From positions 95,933,470-95,997,469 of the forward strand of contig OW121848.1 in the NCBI GenBank assembly GCA_933228895.1: a stretch of DNA of 64,000 nucleotides. Reading direction: 5' to 3'. The translations under genes were made by a program, and so were the position numbers. Below, in pieces: positions 1-13,452 of the stretch. This DNA is from Platycnemis pennipes. Taxonomy: Eukaryota; Arthropoda; Insecta; Odonata; Platycnemididae. The notes under the pieces were generated by a model. That model saw only the letters and a list, made by a program, of their open reading frames with translations, did not search any database and had not been told where the DNA came from. The first letter of the stretch is position 1. The number at the start of each line of letters is the position of its first letter.

Positions 1-3000
1 TTCCAAATTTACGTAAAAGGAATTCTCATCAAAGAAGGATGTACCGGATGTACCACAAGATGTACTACGAAGTCACAGCTTTATAAGATCATTTTCCTTA
101 CTCCTGAGTTCCATCACGTCCAATAAATTGCTATCAATTTAATGAAATTTATTTAAAACTGGAGAGAAAAAAAATCGATTCAAAGAAAAATTCAAAATAT
201 TTACATTGCAAATGTATGCGACAAAAAACACAATATGTTAATCCTGGCATGTAAAACAATACTCTTCAGTTCCAATGCTACGATTCCTTTATTCTTTCAA
301 CAAACCGAGTGCTGAAGACTGGGCGACGGATTACATCTAGGGAACACTAAAAAGTGATGTAATTGATTTCGTATCCCTTAAAATTAACAAAGAGATGAAA
401 AAAATCATCATTCACGACATTCTCTTAGAAAATTTACAGGTTGAGCAATCTCCATTCAACTACATACCTAAGTTGTGAGGAAATTCCATATCATGCTGTA
501 AATCAAAATGCAATTAACACAGAGCCAGCGATCCCGCGGTGGACGGCGTAGCAAATCATATTTCTGAGAAGTAAACCAACTATTGGTGAAAATAAACAAA
601 AACATACAAAGGCAGGGATTCATCGCATCTTTTTAGACGAAATAGTTCCTTGCTACATGCCAAATTCTATAATTTGGACAAAACAAATACATCGGTAAAA
701 AATATACTATCACAAAATGAATTTTTGGACCAAGCTATTATATTTTAGCATGTCAGTTATTGATTTATAATATTGATATTCAAAGATTCATAGAGCTGAT
801 TTAGCCCACTAGAATATAATAACGTAGTAATTTATATGATCCATACTACTTGTACCCTAAAATTCTGATCACTAACAAATGTTGACATTTGTCAAGAACC
901 ACCTGAGGGAGCACAATAAAATGAAGTACCACTGGAAGTTTAAACGTTGAATAACGTTGAGGATAGAGATATAAACTTATATCCAAACACCAGCAATACA
1001 CAAAATATCTTTAAAATATTTTCGTATCAAATTAACGTAAAAATTTGAAGTAAACGTACCATCGATAGTTCCTCCAAAAGACAAAGAGCGAATCACAGTT
1101 TTAATCTGGCATTCACATAGCTCACCCTGAGACGAAGAGTGTATTAATGTATAATCATGGCATATATTGGTTTAAATACAGGATCAAAACCTATTAGATA
1201 TAAGTTAAATTTTCCTATAGCCGTGTTTCTCCACCATTTTACCACGCAGCGAAAAAATTAAAAATTCGCTGTCGGAGAAAGTAAAACTCGGTCGCGTGGC
1301 CTGTCAAGGGAAAAAAGCACCCGATGGATAGGTGGTGATAAGGCAGAATGAACTGTCTAATTGAGAGATGGAGATGGTGAGTGTTTATGTGTGTGTGCAA
1401 GAGAGAGAGAGAGAGACTGAGGGAGATATGCCTCGTTTTTTCGCCCAACTCCCACCCAAATCCCCGCTGAACAAAAAGGCAGGCATTTTTTTTTACGGAT
1501 CACAATGCCAGGTTAAGTCCGCTCGCCATGAGTGAGCACGCGCAGGCCGCGCTAAAATGGTCGAATGCCTCCCTTATTCTCTCTCGCCCTTAATTCCGGA
1601 TGCGATGGAATCAATGGGCTGAAGGATTAGGATCGTATAAAATCCCATTTCATGGTTCATGTGCTCGAAAACATTCTACAAAAAAGCTTCTTCCCGGAAT
1701 GAGTCCAGGCCATTCTCAGCAAAAAGGCGACGTTTCCTTTAGTAGTGAGCAATATAAGCCACTGTCCAACGACATTTTTCCGGCAATAATGTTCATCTAA
1801 TAATAGGATCACAAGTTAACTGATTCAATAATTTTGGAGAATAAATTAAACCCTAAAATTTGAATGACAATATCGTGATGAAGAGAATAGAAGATTTTGA
1901 AAAATCCTCGGAAGCGGAAAAATAGCTCAAAGTTGTTCATGGGGACTTCTTTTTTCTTACATATTCTATAGGCAAATTTGCTATCGACGAAATCTGCCGA
2001 AAAGTAGGGAAGAAGGCAATACTTCGTGATAATTTAAGTGGTACCAACATTTTTCCAGAATACATTTTTTTTAGATACCGAATCGTACCTTGTGCAGATC
2101 AATTCGTTCAAAGTTTGATTGTAAATGAAGGAACAACAAAACCTGTGTGCACCATTATCGGTTAAAAAATGTCCTTGCAATTTAGATACTTTATAATATG
2201 GTTAAAAGCAAATTCTTCGGGGTAAAGAATTTATTTCCAAATCTCTGTAGGAAAATATTGTACGATCGAGAATATTTTTATGGTAGGCATAAGAAACACC
2301 ATGAAAATATAGAACTGCCATTATCTATTTTGAAAAGGCATCAATAGATTTTTCCTGATATCAGCAGATTTTATTCAAGAAAATAATTACGATCAATGCC
2401 ATACGGAAGAAACAAGAATTAATTATTAAATTATTAATTATTATTATTCAACTAAATTATTATTAAATTCCACTAAAGTTTTCCTTTAGCGCGCTAAATA
2501 TCTTCCAGGACTAACCCTAAGGTGTCAACATAAATCTAATGTATTTTATGCTACATAAATCTTTCATTCATTGGTTCCTCAATGACTGTCTTTAAGAGAC
2601 AATGATGTTTAAATCTATGTCACATGAGATTGTCCAATCTTTGTTTTTTCTAGATATAGTTTTTCATTGACTACTTGATCAAGCCATAATATTTTCATAA
2701 TGTGGGGAAATATGTTCTAAACATATAAATGTTTAACATGGAAAGTCCATTTTAAACATTTTGTACTACGGTAACACAAATTTTGAAATTCATGGTACGT
2801 ATTACTATAGCTTTATATGTTTAGCCACGGTTTACTACACTTTATTCTTCTACATAAAACCCACAAAACTATTGATTTCATAGTCCAGAACAGCAAATTA
2901 TAATGTGAGAAGGACGTTTTTTGTAGTGCCTCGAATCAATAACTAATATGGAAAAGGCTTCATCTTTATTATATTTCAAATACATCAAATTGTTATTAAA

Positions 3001-3380
3001 TATATTTCGATAATATTCAAGACATTATATCTGCGTATATTAATACGTTTTACCAAAATAATTCCTGAACACACATTGATTTAAGTGTTTTCATATTTGT
3101 ATCATTTTTTTATTACTCGTTACTCTTTTAAAAATTGTTTTACATTCGTTTTGACATTTGTTTTTTCTGTTAATGATGCATTTCTAATTGTTTATTATAA
3201 TTAATAAGCCTGAGCTGCGAAATAGCAGTTTTATGCATAATGATCGAGTCTAAGGAAATGATTATATTTACGCCACTAATGCCTGACGGAACTATATTTA
3301 TGCCAAGAAAAATAAATAATAAATATAAACAAATCCTAATTTAATTAGTTTGACAAAATAGCAAGGGGTAAATAGATCAG
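1..3380. other. AT-rich non-coding DNA
   Basis: I see no gene here. The longest frames are short and have no recognisable motif. The stretch is mostly A/T with long poly-A and poly-T runs. At 1389-1416 there is a GT-rich run followed by a (GA)8 microsatellite. Around 2420-2470 there is an ATT/AAT-rich low-complexity patch. The frame open from position 1 closes after about 40 codons, so there is no support for an exon entering from the left edge. Confidence 0.6.
1389..1416. repeat. (GT)n/(GA)n microsatellite
   Basis: A short GT alternation (about 1389-1397) is followed by an uninterrupted GA dinucleotide run (1401-1416). It produces a serine/leucine low-complexity reading frame on the minus strand, which is not a gene. 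Confidence 0.8.
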
Positions 3381-3383
3381 TTT

Positions 3384-3690
3384 AGTGTGGAGGCCCCTCC
3401 CACCTCAACAGTCCTGGTTCGAGGCTCGGCAGTGGTGGATATTTGCATTGGTACGCCGATCCCTACTAAGTGCCCAATGAAGTTCAAATTGAAATATCCG
3501 TCCGTTGCACGGGACATAAAACCGTGGACCCCAAGGCGCCTTTCGTTAAGAATAGGCAAATGCCGACGCCGGGTTTCTCTCTTATCCTTCCTTCACTTCT
3601 ATATCCTCAATTTCTACCTCTTTACAAATACCCACCTATCCAAAATGGCGCCAATGTCCTTGGCTGTCGGTCATCCCCCGTCATAATCAC
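3384..3690 (+). mobile_element. Family A tRNA-derived SINE, diverged copy
   Basis: A B-box-like sequence (GGTTCGAGGCTCGG, about 3416) is followed by a body shared with the copies at 26887-27214 and 59423-59748. Shared blocks include CGTTAAGAATAGGC, TGCCGACGCCGGGTTTC, CCCACCTATCC, ATGGCGCCAATG and GCTGTCGGTC, in the same order and spacing. The head is degraded. I could not find a target-site duplication. The overlapping frames at 3387-3814 are translations of this repeat. Confidence 0.8.
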
Positions 3691-6600
3691 CACTGCGACG
3701 ACAAAATGCTTCCAACCAAGGACAGTTGAAATTTGTCTTAATTGTGAACGTATGGCCAATATTTTTGCCGCTTCAATAGAGTCAAATAATAATTTACTTG
3801 CTCAGCAATTTTGACCTTTTCGCCCAAAAACTCGCCCAAAAAGAAAGTATAAATGCAAAAAAAGGAGTTAGAAAAGGCAGATATTTGAGCTGGTATTTCC
3901 GCATTGGCTGAGAATGGAAGAGAAAAAAGTTATCCTTCTTCTCCAATATTATCTTTAGTAAAATTAAATGCCGTAAATATTATAATATATCCTGTCTATT
4001 AAGTCTGATTAACATAAAACTTGGGATAATATTTTTTCAAAGAGTAATTCTCACGCCTCTCAAATACTCCAAACATTAAAATAATTTCCGGCAGAATTCA
4101 TTGGCGCGCACCAGTTCTCGTTACAAAATTTCTAATTCATTTAATTCATTCATATTTCAAGGGGAAATCAGGTAATTAGTCACTGACGTAGTCAGGACTA
4201 CAGCAGTGACACATAAATATGTTAGTTTCAAATATACTGAAATTAAATAGGAATAATTCGTCCTTGTAATGCTCTACAGTAACCGCTAACAACGTACAAA
4301 ATAGATTAAACGTTTATTCTTCACTTTTTATTGAGTACTTTGTGAACTGACCTCATATTTTAGCACCCAAAAGAAAGGTTCTCGCAAATGGCACTATCAA
4401 TTAACAGCACTGACCCATCATTATTATTTTTTCTATCGAGTATAATAAATGAAATTATTCTTGATCACAGGTTTTCGAATCTACCATTACGATAGGTTTT
4501 ACAAATCGTGGCTAACAACATATATTCAACTTCTGAATCATGAGTTTATCATTCAATTTTTTCCTCCTTTTGATATATATCATTTGATTTTCCGCATAGC
4601 TGACTTATTTGCTGACCAGGAAAAGGAGAGAAATACTAATTGATAGCACAACGGAACCATGGAACCCGAGAAAAATCGGTTGCTATAAAGGAATATCACA
4701 AGGGTACTAAAATCTTCCGATCACAAACACTTACATCGGCCAAGAAGGCCCACTGCCCATTACGAGAGTTCCGTAGAACATTACAGGCATTTCCCACCCT
4801 TAATTATTTGATTACGGCAATGCACAGCAATTTCTGAAGAATATGATTCCATTTATTTTATATAACTGTAGTTTTATTAATTGACTCACGGTTTTATATG
4901 CTCATAAACCACGGAATGATAATATTTTACTTCTAAGAATGAAACATTCTAACAAATTACAGGTGACCAAAACAAAAAAAGCTTTTTTCAAATATTTGCT
5001 CGATATTGAACAATTTTTAATCTGAATATTATCAATTATTCAAAAATAAAAACACATCTCAACGAATGGGCAAATCATATAGGACATTATTCATATTAAG
5101 GATTGATAAATAGATAAATTTTAAGTGGACTGGTGGAAGACGCGAGAGAACGACTGCTATGTATATAGCTATGACATGAAAAATGACCTTATTTCATCGC
5201 TGAAGAAGATATAAACGAATGTCTGATAATAACAAGAATAGTATTCGATTACTTAAATGACACTACGTAGAGATAATGATAAATATATATCTTTTTGGTC
5301 ATTAGATAAGTGTTGGGCTGGACAAATGACAGAAATTACATGACGCAGCGATTCCGCAGGAAGAGTGGTAATTTGGGAGGAGATTTTTCCCTTTCCTTTG
5401 ATGCATCAATTTTAGCACATAAATAAAAAGGTCGTAATTACTGGCTTGAACATACATAATAACAATATTTCAATGATAATCATATGAAATAACTTCCAAA
5501 AGTTCATTCAATACCTCCCCATGACCGTCATGCAAGAAAAAAATCAATTCTTCAGACAACGGCGTATGATTACTATCTAAGAGAGCAAATGATATTTCTT
5601 TCAGTCGTACTTCAATGCCAAAAAGATAAATTAATATTCGTATCCTACCGAATGAGAAAGAGAAATATAAGAATATTCTAATCTCCAAAATAGTTACGTT
5701 GCACCTCTCTGCCACAGTTAAACTCTACTTCTAACACGCCCTCTTTTTAATCACTTACATCCTCGTCTTGCTTTTGTGGAACAAGAGTTTGTGCACGTGG
5801 ACCATGAGTTTACCACAGTTTGAAATCAACAGGAATGATTTTGTTTCAAGTTAGACACCATTTTATAGTATTACAGGTAGTAGTACTAGTAGTACTGATT
5901 TGAGAACCACATAAAATTGTATTTGATACGTGAGTTTTCATGAGAAAAACAATCGGAAATAATTTACATTTCTGGTTTTTTCTGCACGTTTCAAGTAGCT
6001 GATAAGTTCTAAATGAAGCTATTTCGCATTCCAATAGAAACGTTTCAGCTGAGGTTTATGAAAATAAGAGAAAAACAAGAAATTAAATTGAACTTGAGGA
6101 TTTTCCTCACTAATAAAATCATATATAAACGCTGAAACCACAATTTAAAAAAATTTTCTTAAGTGAAAAAAATCTCTTAAAAAAGATTACAAACTTACTT
6201 AAAGTAAGCTGTTCATCATTGCATTGGTGACTTATTGAATAATAAACATAAATTTAGAACTTTTTAGTAGTGATATCGGAAAATAGGCTAATGCAGTTGG
6301 CACAGAGGTAGTGGTAGCAAATCTTAACAAAAAAAACCATTCGAAGAAATAGATGAAGAATACGGACTGAAATTCTCATAATAAGCAATTAATACTGAGT
6401 TTTCCTTGTCTATTTCTTGAAACTAGACTAATGGAAGGATCGCTAGCGTTCATCAAACCGCTATCACTTGGTATTATTACTGGAAATTGATAAAGTAGCT
6501 GTTAAAACGTTTCCTGGCTTGAAAATATACTCGGAATTGAAACGGCATGTAATTAAAATGGAAATAAGATATATAACTGTCGATTTCCTCAAAGTTTAGA

Positions 6601-6695
6601 AATACTTTTACGTGAAGCTTAGCAACTCTGGAAAGTAGTAATAAAAATTCGCCTGCATCTAACGAGGAGGATTCATAAGGAGAGTTATCCTCGTC
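3691..6695. other. AT-rich non-coding DNA
   Basis: I see no gene. The only visible structure is a short CTAGTA/AGTACT near-palindrome around 5878-5896. Short frames at 4449, 4640, 5470 and 5846 have no motif and do not have a coding-like composition. Confidence 0.55.
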
Positions 6696-6699
6696 TTAT

Positions 6700-6875
6700 C
6701 AGATTCCTCGGTGGCGCTACGAGCTACATTCAAGAGTCGGGTGGACAGAACTTCAAGTTCAACACTCCGTCAGATGGGACGTTAAGCAGTTAGACTCCTT
6801 GTTGCCGTCCTCTGGGAGTAAGATAACGCCGAAGCCAGTATTCTCTCCTCTTGTCCACTTTTCCTCTTCCAATTA
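6700..6875 (+). repeat. Degraded SINE core related to family A
   Basis: The stretch AAGTTCAACACTCCGTCAG followed by ATGGGACGTTAAGCAG parallels the family A block at 27012-27058 (TTCAGTACTCCGTCCG, GGACGGGACGTTGAGC) and at 59550-59582. It then continues with ACGCCGAAGCCAGTATTCTCTCC, which is comparable to the A-family GCCGACGCCGGGTTTCTATCC. No tRNA-like head is visible. It is either an old 5'-degraded copy or a second family that shares the core. Confidence 0.5.
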
Positions 6876-8664
6876 CTAGCAGCTCTCGAACTAGTCCGAG
6901 GAACTTTAATGAGCGAAACTGAGTGTAAAACCTCTGATTGCGAACTGACTGATCTACACTAGCCATTTTACATATAATTCAGAATTGTAAATGCCTTTAT
7001 GTCTATCAAGATTGCACTAAGACAATAAAAATTTAATGTTTTTAATTTTTATTGATTCTTTCCTCAACTTCTCGGCCCAACTGAAGCTGTGTCAATAATA
7101 ATGAGACTTAGATTCATTTTTGTATTCCCATTCAACTTAATATGCCATAAGATTTAAATGCAAAAAATCAAGTTAATCCAAATTTTAGAAGTAAGCTAAT
7201 ATCAAACTATGTTTGATGTGTTTACTCACTGCCGTCCATTTTGTTTTCTTGGAATTTATCTGCAATTTCTGCTTTCTGGATGATGCAAATAAATTAGGCA
7301 TTTTAAATTTTGTTGAAATGTTTATCTGATTCCCCTCTTCAACCTTATCGTCATATCTGATGCTGTGCCTGCGCAATATAGCTTTGAGATTACAGGCGAT
7401 GGAGAACATTTATCATGAAGAATAATAAAAATTCTTTCCATCACTTCATCCACATTATAAAGAAAATGAGATAAGGATTACACTCCACAAATAATGCATC
7501 GTTACGAAAACGTCCTTCAGAATAAATCAGTACGACTTGATGTGGCCGGAACCTAGCCCCTGGATTGGATTCGACGAAGCTGAAACCAACTCCCTGTTTC
7601 TTCTAATGGAAACGCTTTGCTTAACCATCAACAGCTTGGGAACTAAGATGCTAACAGAAGAGCGAACGCACCGTTGTTTAGTTAGCACTAAGCCAAGAAT
7701 TTAAAATTTGTGAAATCCTTCCGATACCACCTTCCGATACGAATGGTCATCATGATACCCTTCCCATCGAAGTTATGTAATACATCAGAATATATTCCAT
7801 GCATACATTTAATTTCCGCCGATATTTCCTTATGCTTACTCAACTCACAAATGTTCACATACTAGCAACTCCATATGCTTTACTTTCTGTTTTGTATTTT
7901 TCCTCCTTCACTATACTGTGTCTAAAAGGCACTTTCTTTCCTCCCTTCTACCAAAGAGATGAAATATCGAGAACAAATATAAAAATGGAGATAGGAAAGA
8001 AGACAAAAACTTGAGTTTAACCTAGTATTCTCCGATCTATCACGGTTTTTAACATTCCAATACATTTTACAGAATACTTCATTTCAATCTTTTCCCACTC
8101 ACTCCTTTCATCAGCCTTCATCCTTTTTCTGCCATGCCAAGACCTTTTTCGTCTGCACTTCAGTCCAACTAACATTCTACGCCTCACTCCAAACCAAACC
8201 TGCAACGTCCCTGACCAATTTCATAATCAACCTTAAATCTGGCAATCGGCCCTGAAAAAAGATACTAAGATTATTGAATTGGACGCATGAGTCACATCTG
8301 CTCAAGACAAGACTCCCACAGATATGCGATAAATCAAAGCTCGTAAGCAGTCGACCTGATAAATCAGCTCATTCAACTCAGCCCTGATAGCATATAGGTT
8401 TTATTAAAAAATGTATTAAAGTAGTCTACAAGGACCATTGCTTGTCGCGGTCCTGGCCGACCTTGCTAAGAGAGCGAAATATTGCGTAATTGCGGAGGGT
8501 TTAATTCTTCCCAATTCTTAAACAATTATTTCAAATCTAAGGTATGTGGGGAAAATATGACGTTCGAAAATTCGTTTCAGGTTTGAAGGAAAACACCTTT
8601 GGGTGTCATCCGTTACGATCGGTATTACAAGGATTCTCCCATTATAACTCGACTCTATGGACTA
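6876..8664. other. Non-coding DNA, no clear feature
   Basis: No gene recognised. Around 7535-7610 the sequence GGCCGGAACCTAGCCCCT weakly resembles the family E 3' part at about 61548-61575, so an old minus-strand repeat remnant is possible. Everything else is AT-rich with short random frames. Confidence 0.45.
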
Positions 8665-8666
8665 TA

Positions 8667-9090
8667 CGAGGGTGATTCAAAAGAAAACCTGAAAAGTGAA
8701 ACAATTTTTTTTTATTGTAAGAATTAGGAACAACTTATGTATATCATACATACATCATCCTCCCTTCCACACACCCTCGCGGTGGCTTGCAGGGTATCGT
8801 GTAGATGTAGATGATCATTTTCCTACATAGTCTCCCTGACGAATTTCTATTGGTTTCACTCCACTACTTAAAAAACGCATTACAGATCGCTGCTCTAGCG
8901 CGGTGCATGTGGATAGCGGAGCGGCCATCTTGTTGTGGATGCTGTTGCCTTCTCCAGCGTTGCAGCATCACTCTACCAGCTGCCGATCACTTTGCGAACC
9001 TCAAAGACCACTACTGCCAACTACCGAAGAAATCGTACAGTTTTTCGCAATTCTATGGCACTTTTAAGGTTTTCATTTGAATCTCCCTCG
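8667..9090. mobile_element. Mariner-like MITE, 424 bp, TA target site
   Basis: The ends form 32-bp terminal inverted repeats. The left end (8667-8698) begins CGAGGGTGATTCAAAAG, and the reverse complement of the right end (9059-9090) begins CGAGGGAGATTCAAATG. I count 29 of 32 positions matching. Both ends are flanked by TA (8665-8666 and 9091-9092), the hallmark of Tc1/mariner insertion. The interior has no transposase, so this is non-autonomous. A family D tail lies inside it at about 8768-8814. The short frames at 8811-9162 are not genes. Confidence 0.85.
8768..8814 (+). repeat. Family D small repeat, 3' part, nested in the MITE
   Basis: The signature is ACACCCTCGCGGTGGCTTGC, then AGGGTATCGTGTAGATG and a (GTAGAT)-like tail. 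The same 3' end appears at 19617-19661, 22590-22650 and, inverted, at 23721-23860. This copy lacks the upstream part seen at 23721-23860 and appears 5'-truncated. Confidence 0.65.
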
Positions 9091-9092
9091 TA

Positions 9093-9530
9093 TTATATTC
9101 TTCTAAGTATAATTCCTATCAAGTATTCCAGTTTGAAATTATTTGTAAGAGTTACATCTTAAGTATAAGTAACTTAAAAAGTTAACTTATAAGACAATAA
9201 AAAATATCAGCCAGACTTCTTACGTGTGGTAAAAATGTGTATAATTAGGGAAAAATATATTTAGTCAAACATAAGTAAATTAACCATACTAAGAGCATAG
9301 ATCAGGAAACAAACTAAAAAAATTAGAGAATTAAAACTTCAGTAAAAACACTGATTTCTAATCCATGGATTGACCGGATTGGTTTACTCTAATGCAAAAC
9401 ATTATCTACCGTACATATGTTAATGAATTAATTGAATCAAGTGACTGACGAATGTGCACCTAGTTCGTTTTTAAAATAAGTGCTTCCAAAAAAAATGAGA
9501 GGTGTATTCTTCTTCAGAGAAAGAAAATAG
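9093..9530. other. AT-rich non-coding spacer
   Basis: Nothing recognised. This is AT-rich sequence between the MITE and the next SINE. Confidence 0.5.
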
Positions 9531-9531
9531 A

Positions 9532-9776
9532 AGGAGCGTGGTGGCCTACTGGGTAGAGTGCTTGGCTACTGATTGAAGGGTCCGGGTTCAAATCCGGGTG
9601 AAGCCTTTGGACGCCCCCGAACGAAAAATTCTCGGAGTGCGAGGTGGCCCTGGGAAAGGAACTGGCCCCCTTACCCTGAATGTGTGAAATTCACACGCTT
9701 GTTGCTTAGACCGGGGTGAGTTCTACTCTCACCTATCAAAACCAACCTTCGGGTTGAATCACTGAGTGAGTGAGAT
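9532..9776 (+). mobile_element. Family B tRNA-derived SINE
   Basis: The head contains an A-box-like block (TGGCCTACTGGGTAGAGTG) and a B box (GGGTTCAAATCC, about 9590), spaced as in a tRNA gene. A tRNA-unrelated body follows and ends in a GAGTGAGTGAGATAAAAT tail. An 8-bp AAAATAGA occurs on both sides (9524-9531 and 9777-9784) and is a probable target-site duplication. A degraded relative lies at 48345-48560. The head does not continue into a CCA-type tRNA end, so this is not a functional tRNA gene. Confidence 0.8.
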
Positions 9777-10289
9777 AAAATAGAGGTTTTTGATAGCGCG
9801 AGAAAAGAACGGAAGCAAAAAACCAGCCAAATAGTTGATTTCACTAATGTCTTACTTCTGCTATAAAACATTTGGCTACTTGATCCGCTTCAAAGGTATT
9901 TCGCCATTAAGTCCATTAGGTAATGCAAAGAGTAACAAATATCGATTTCGTACCAAAACTGCACAGCTTTAATGCCCCAGGCTTTAACGTTATTTTCCCA
10001 AGCTCATAATTAAATTGAGCTCACTGCCATAGCATGTGAGCATGATTCGATAAAGTTGGCAAAAATCGAATTTCTCCTCTCTCTTTCTCTACTTGCAAGT
10101 ACATACAATATTCGAGAAGAAAGAAACTGTTTTCAAAAGGGAAAACCAGAGTCGTCATCGTTTGCGGCATTTCAAGAGAAACACCGAGAAGATGGACGTT
10201 GGGGAAACAAAAAAAAGTGCCGGCAACGATTTGAGAGGAACAACGCAAGGAAGCCCTGGCGGTCACCGTAATGAGTGTGGCATAACCCT
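9777..10289. other. Non-coding DNA
   Basis: Nothing recognised. Short overlapping frames on both strands around 10021-10305 show no motif. Confidence 0.45.
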
Positions 10290-11110
10290 GTCTCGTATTC
10301 CCCAAAACGCTTTAGCCCTTCCGCTCTGTTCCTCTCGCGCTCGAAAACCAACCTTGCAGCCGCCCCAAACCCTCTTCCCATTCCCCGACGATGTCTACCC
10401 GCCTTCCTTCCAAAAAAGCGAAGGACCTGAATCCCTCCTTCCCTCTCATCTCATCCAAGAGAAAAAAGCGGAACATGTGCAATCATTTTTGCTTTCCACT
10501 ACCCCCCCCTTAAAAGTCCCTCTCTCTCACCCCTATGCCACCCATCTCCTCAAAAAACCTCCCTGATTTCTACGCCCCTACTCCAACACCACCAGCGGTA
10601 ACGGTGTAATCACCAAACAGCTTTGCGGAGGTGGTTCTGGAGGAGGCGGTCCTCTGTGGTGGTTGCTGCGGCGGGCCACGTCTCCTGGTGATAGCCCGCG
10701 CAGTCGTTTTGTAACGTACCATCATTAGCCCCCTCGTCCCCGGTCTATCCATCCCTACCCTTTTTCTGGTTCTGTTTTTTTTTTTAATAGCGCCATAGGT
10801 AAGACCCCCCCCCCCCTCCTTTCCCCACCTCTCCGTCTTCTTCCAGCCCAGAACTCTGAGGGTACACCATCACCTCCTCATTTTTGCTAATATCACATCC
10901 GACTCTCCCCACGATAGATGAAGAACAAGGGCAAGAAGAGGAGGAGGAGGTGGGAGTCATGAAGTTAAGGAGAGTTACCAAAGACAAAATGGATGAGGCA
11001 GCCGACTGCAACCGGTGATTTCGCTAATGTCATCTGCAACCCCTCTTCCTGTACCCTCAGGGTGTCTGGGGACGTTTGATTCCTGCTCACAGCGAAAAAC
11101 CAAGGACTTC
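10290..11110. other. GC-rich block with poly-C run
   Basis: This is C/G-rich compared with its flanks, with a pyrimidine-rich plus strand at 10360-10560 and a 12-base C run at 10805-10816. Frames of 157 aa (10093-10566) and shorter ones on the minus strand are open because stop codons are scarce in this composition. Their products are Pro/Ser/Arg low-complexity. It could be a CpG-island-like regulatory region, but I see no core promoter that I would defend. Confidence 0.35.
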
Positions 11111-13450
11111 GGATAACAGATTAGGGAGAGTGGAGTCTGGAGGAGGGTAAACGGGCGAGGAAAGGATCTCAGGTTCGGAGCACCTCTTCAACGAGGAAGA
11201 GGAGAAATACCGGACCCCTTATAGGAACAAACGGTACATTGGGGTGATTCTACCCATCCGCTTTGATTGCAGACATCCTCTTAAATCGGTTACGACATCC
11301 GAGATTTCCTTCGGCAAAATTGGCGGTGGAAGAATAACGATGCCTTACTTCCATCCATGGGATCCGATTGCGAACACCCGCCGCAGTAGTCTAACTCCAA
11401 GTGGTTATACGCTGCACGACCTCATTCCTATGAGGTGTGAGGTGAAGACACACGACAACAAACGACACATTATAAGGCTTCGGCTAAAAATTTCCCTTCA
11501 ACATATCTGAGGCAAAAATATAAGCGAGACTTCCTGATCGATTAACTGAGTAGAGTAAATTAAGTGCAGTTAGGTCAGGTTTAGTCATTATACCCACCAT
11601 ATTTCTTGACGTCAACATCCAACGATAGCGACCGCCTTCGTTTTGGATTTGCAATTTTATCTTAATCCCTATAGTAATATTTCCAATTTAAATAAAATAA
11701 AAATACATGATTTTAACTATGCATTGCTACTTAACTTCGCTCAAGGGTAAAATTGGAAACAAACAAAGAGGGAACTAAACTGAATTCACTGACGAGACTA
11801 AGCAAAAGTTAACCGGCACATTTTTTAAGTTTTGAACTTTAATATTCCTCTCCACTATTTATTTTCCTTTTAAAGCTGCACGACACAATAGATTAAAAAT
11901 TGTTATTTTTATTCGTAAATATAATTTACAAAAACCATACGATATTATATCAATTTTATAATATTTAAAATGAGGTGGCATGAGTAAATATTGAAGACAG
12001 GAAACTTCAGAGCTTCACTTCGCTAATATAAGGCGATAGTTATTCTCTGATTAGTCACTGTGTATTCTTCTTATTTGTAAACGAAGAAACGCTCACAAAT
12101 ACCAGTATGCCTGCGAAAGTTACGGTTCCAATAATCATGAGCTATTTAGGCAGAGATAGTTTACTTATAATGAAAGTAAGTTACCTACATTTTGTTGCAA
12201 TTCATTTTATAATGCTTACATGGACATAAGGGTCCAGATGTACCAGCTAAATGAGATAAAGCAAAATAAGCACGCGCTTAGAGCATCAAGGAAAGGGGTC
12301 ACCACAGAAATTCTAATTTGAAAACCCTTAAACTATAAAGAAGTGTATATATACAAATGAAATCATTATTTTAATTCCCACCGTCTTTTTGTTTGTTTTC
12401 AAAATATTACTTTTTAACTTTACTTATGGATTAATATTTTTTGTGTTCGGAATACGTACACATAACATGGGGGTGCTAAAATTTTATAAGTGTTTAGGGG
12501 CTCTATGTACCTTAATCTGACCCTGGGTAAAAAATAATTTGAACGACTAGTTTGGTGCAATCCATTGAAAAAAGTAGAATTTCAATATCAAGACCATACG
12601 ATCGATGTGATTTAAGAAAAGAAGGTTGGGGTGGTATTTTGACAACGGTCGCTTTCACACAAATAACTTTATTCATACCGACCAATGTTTCCTCTCTCTT
12701 CTCTGATTTTTCATAAATTAATCAAATATCTGAAAGTAGGTGTTATACGCTTCATGGAAGAACCCACCAAGTAGAGGAACAACGTTAAATTCGTCCATTT
12801 AGGGTATTTAGGGCACTTTCATTTACATGGGACATTTGCAATTTCCATAGTTTTCCTCTCCGAAAACGGCACAACGAGTATTTATGAGAGGGAACCCCAA
12901 GAAGTTTCTCCCTCACGTAAACCTGGAATCTCACGGTCCATAGCCCAATATTCTGACCGTTGGGTTACCGCTCTATCAAATTTCCCATTTTACCAAAGAT
13001 ATCTCCAACAATAAACATCAGTCACTAGCTCAGCCATTTTGAATCATATTCTTAGTTTTTATACATTATCACGAATTTTCTTATCTTGGCCAATTTGTAA
13101 AACCACGACGTTCTTATCTCACTGAGAACAAATTACCTACTACGATCGGAAATTATAGCGTATAGTACAAGATCAGGAGCAGAGTAAATTCTATGTTTTA
13201 TGAACATATCTTTTTAGACTCTTTCGGGGCACGAACGTAAAACTAAATTCTTTCTGGAGTAAAAAAGAACGTGGTATCCGATGTTTCCATAATGGTCGCA
13301 TATCGCAAGGGCAATCGTGAATAAAAAATGTGAAAAAAATTTAATCCCTTATGACGGTAACTCCAAAGATTTTAATTTACTTCTGACAAAAGGTTGAAAT
13401 TTTCCTCATTATCACCACTAATCTTCACATTTTCATATCTATATTTTGCG
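11111..13450. other. Non-coding DNA
   Basis: No gene recognised. The frame at 11244-11510 (88 aa) has no motif that I know. Composition returns to AT-rich from about 11520. Confidence 0.45.
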
Positions 13451-13452
13451 TG

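Noticed and set aside
3387..3814. 99- and 114-aa overlapping frames
   Set aside because: They are translations of the family A SINE and adjoining DNA.
10093..10566. 157-aa frame
   Set aside because: It ends in a pyrimidine-rich block and has Pro/Ser/Lys-rich composition, competing frames on both strands and no motif.
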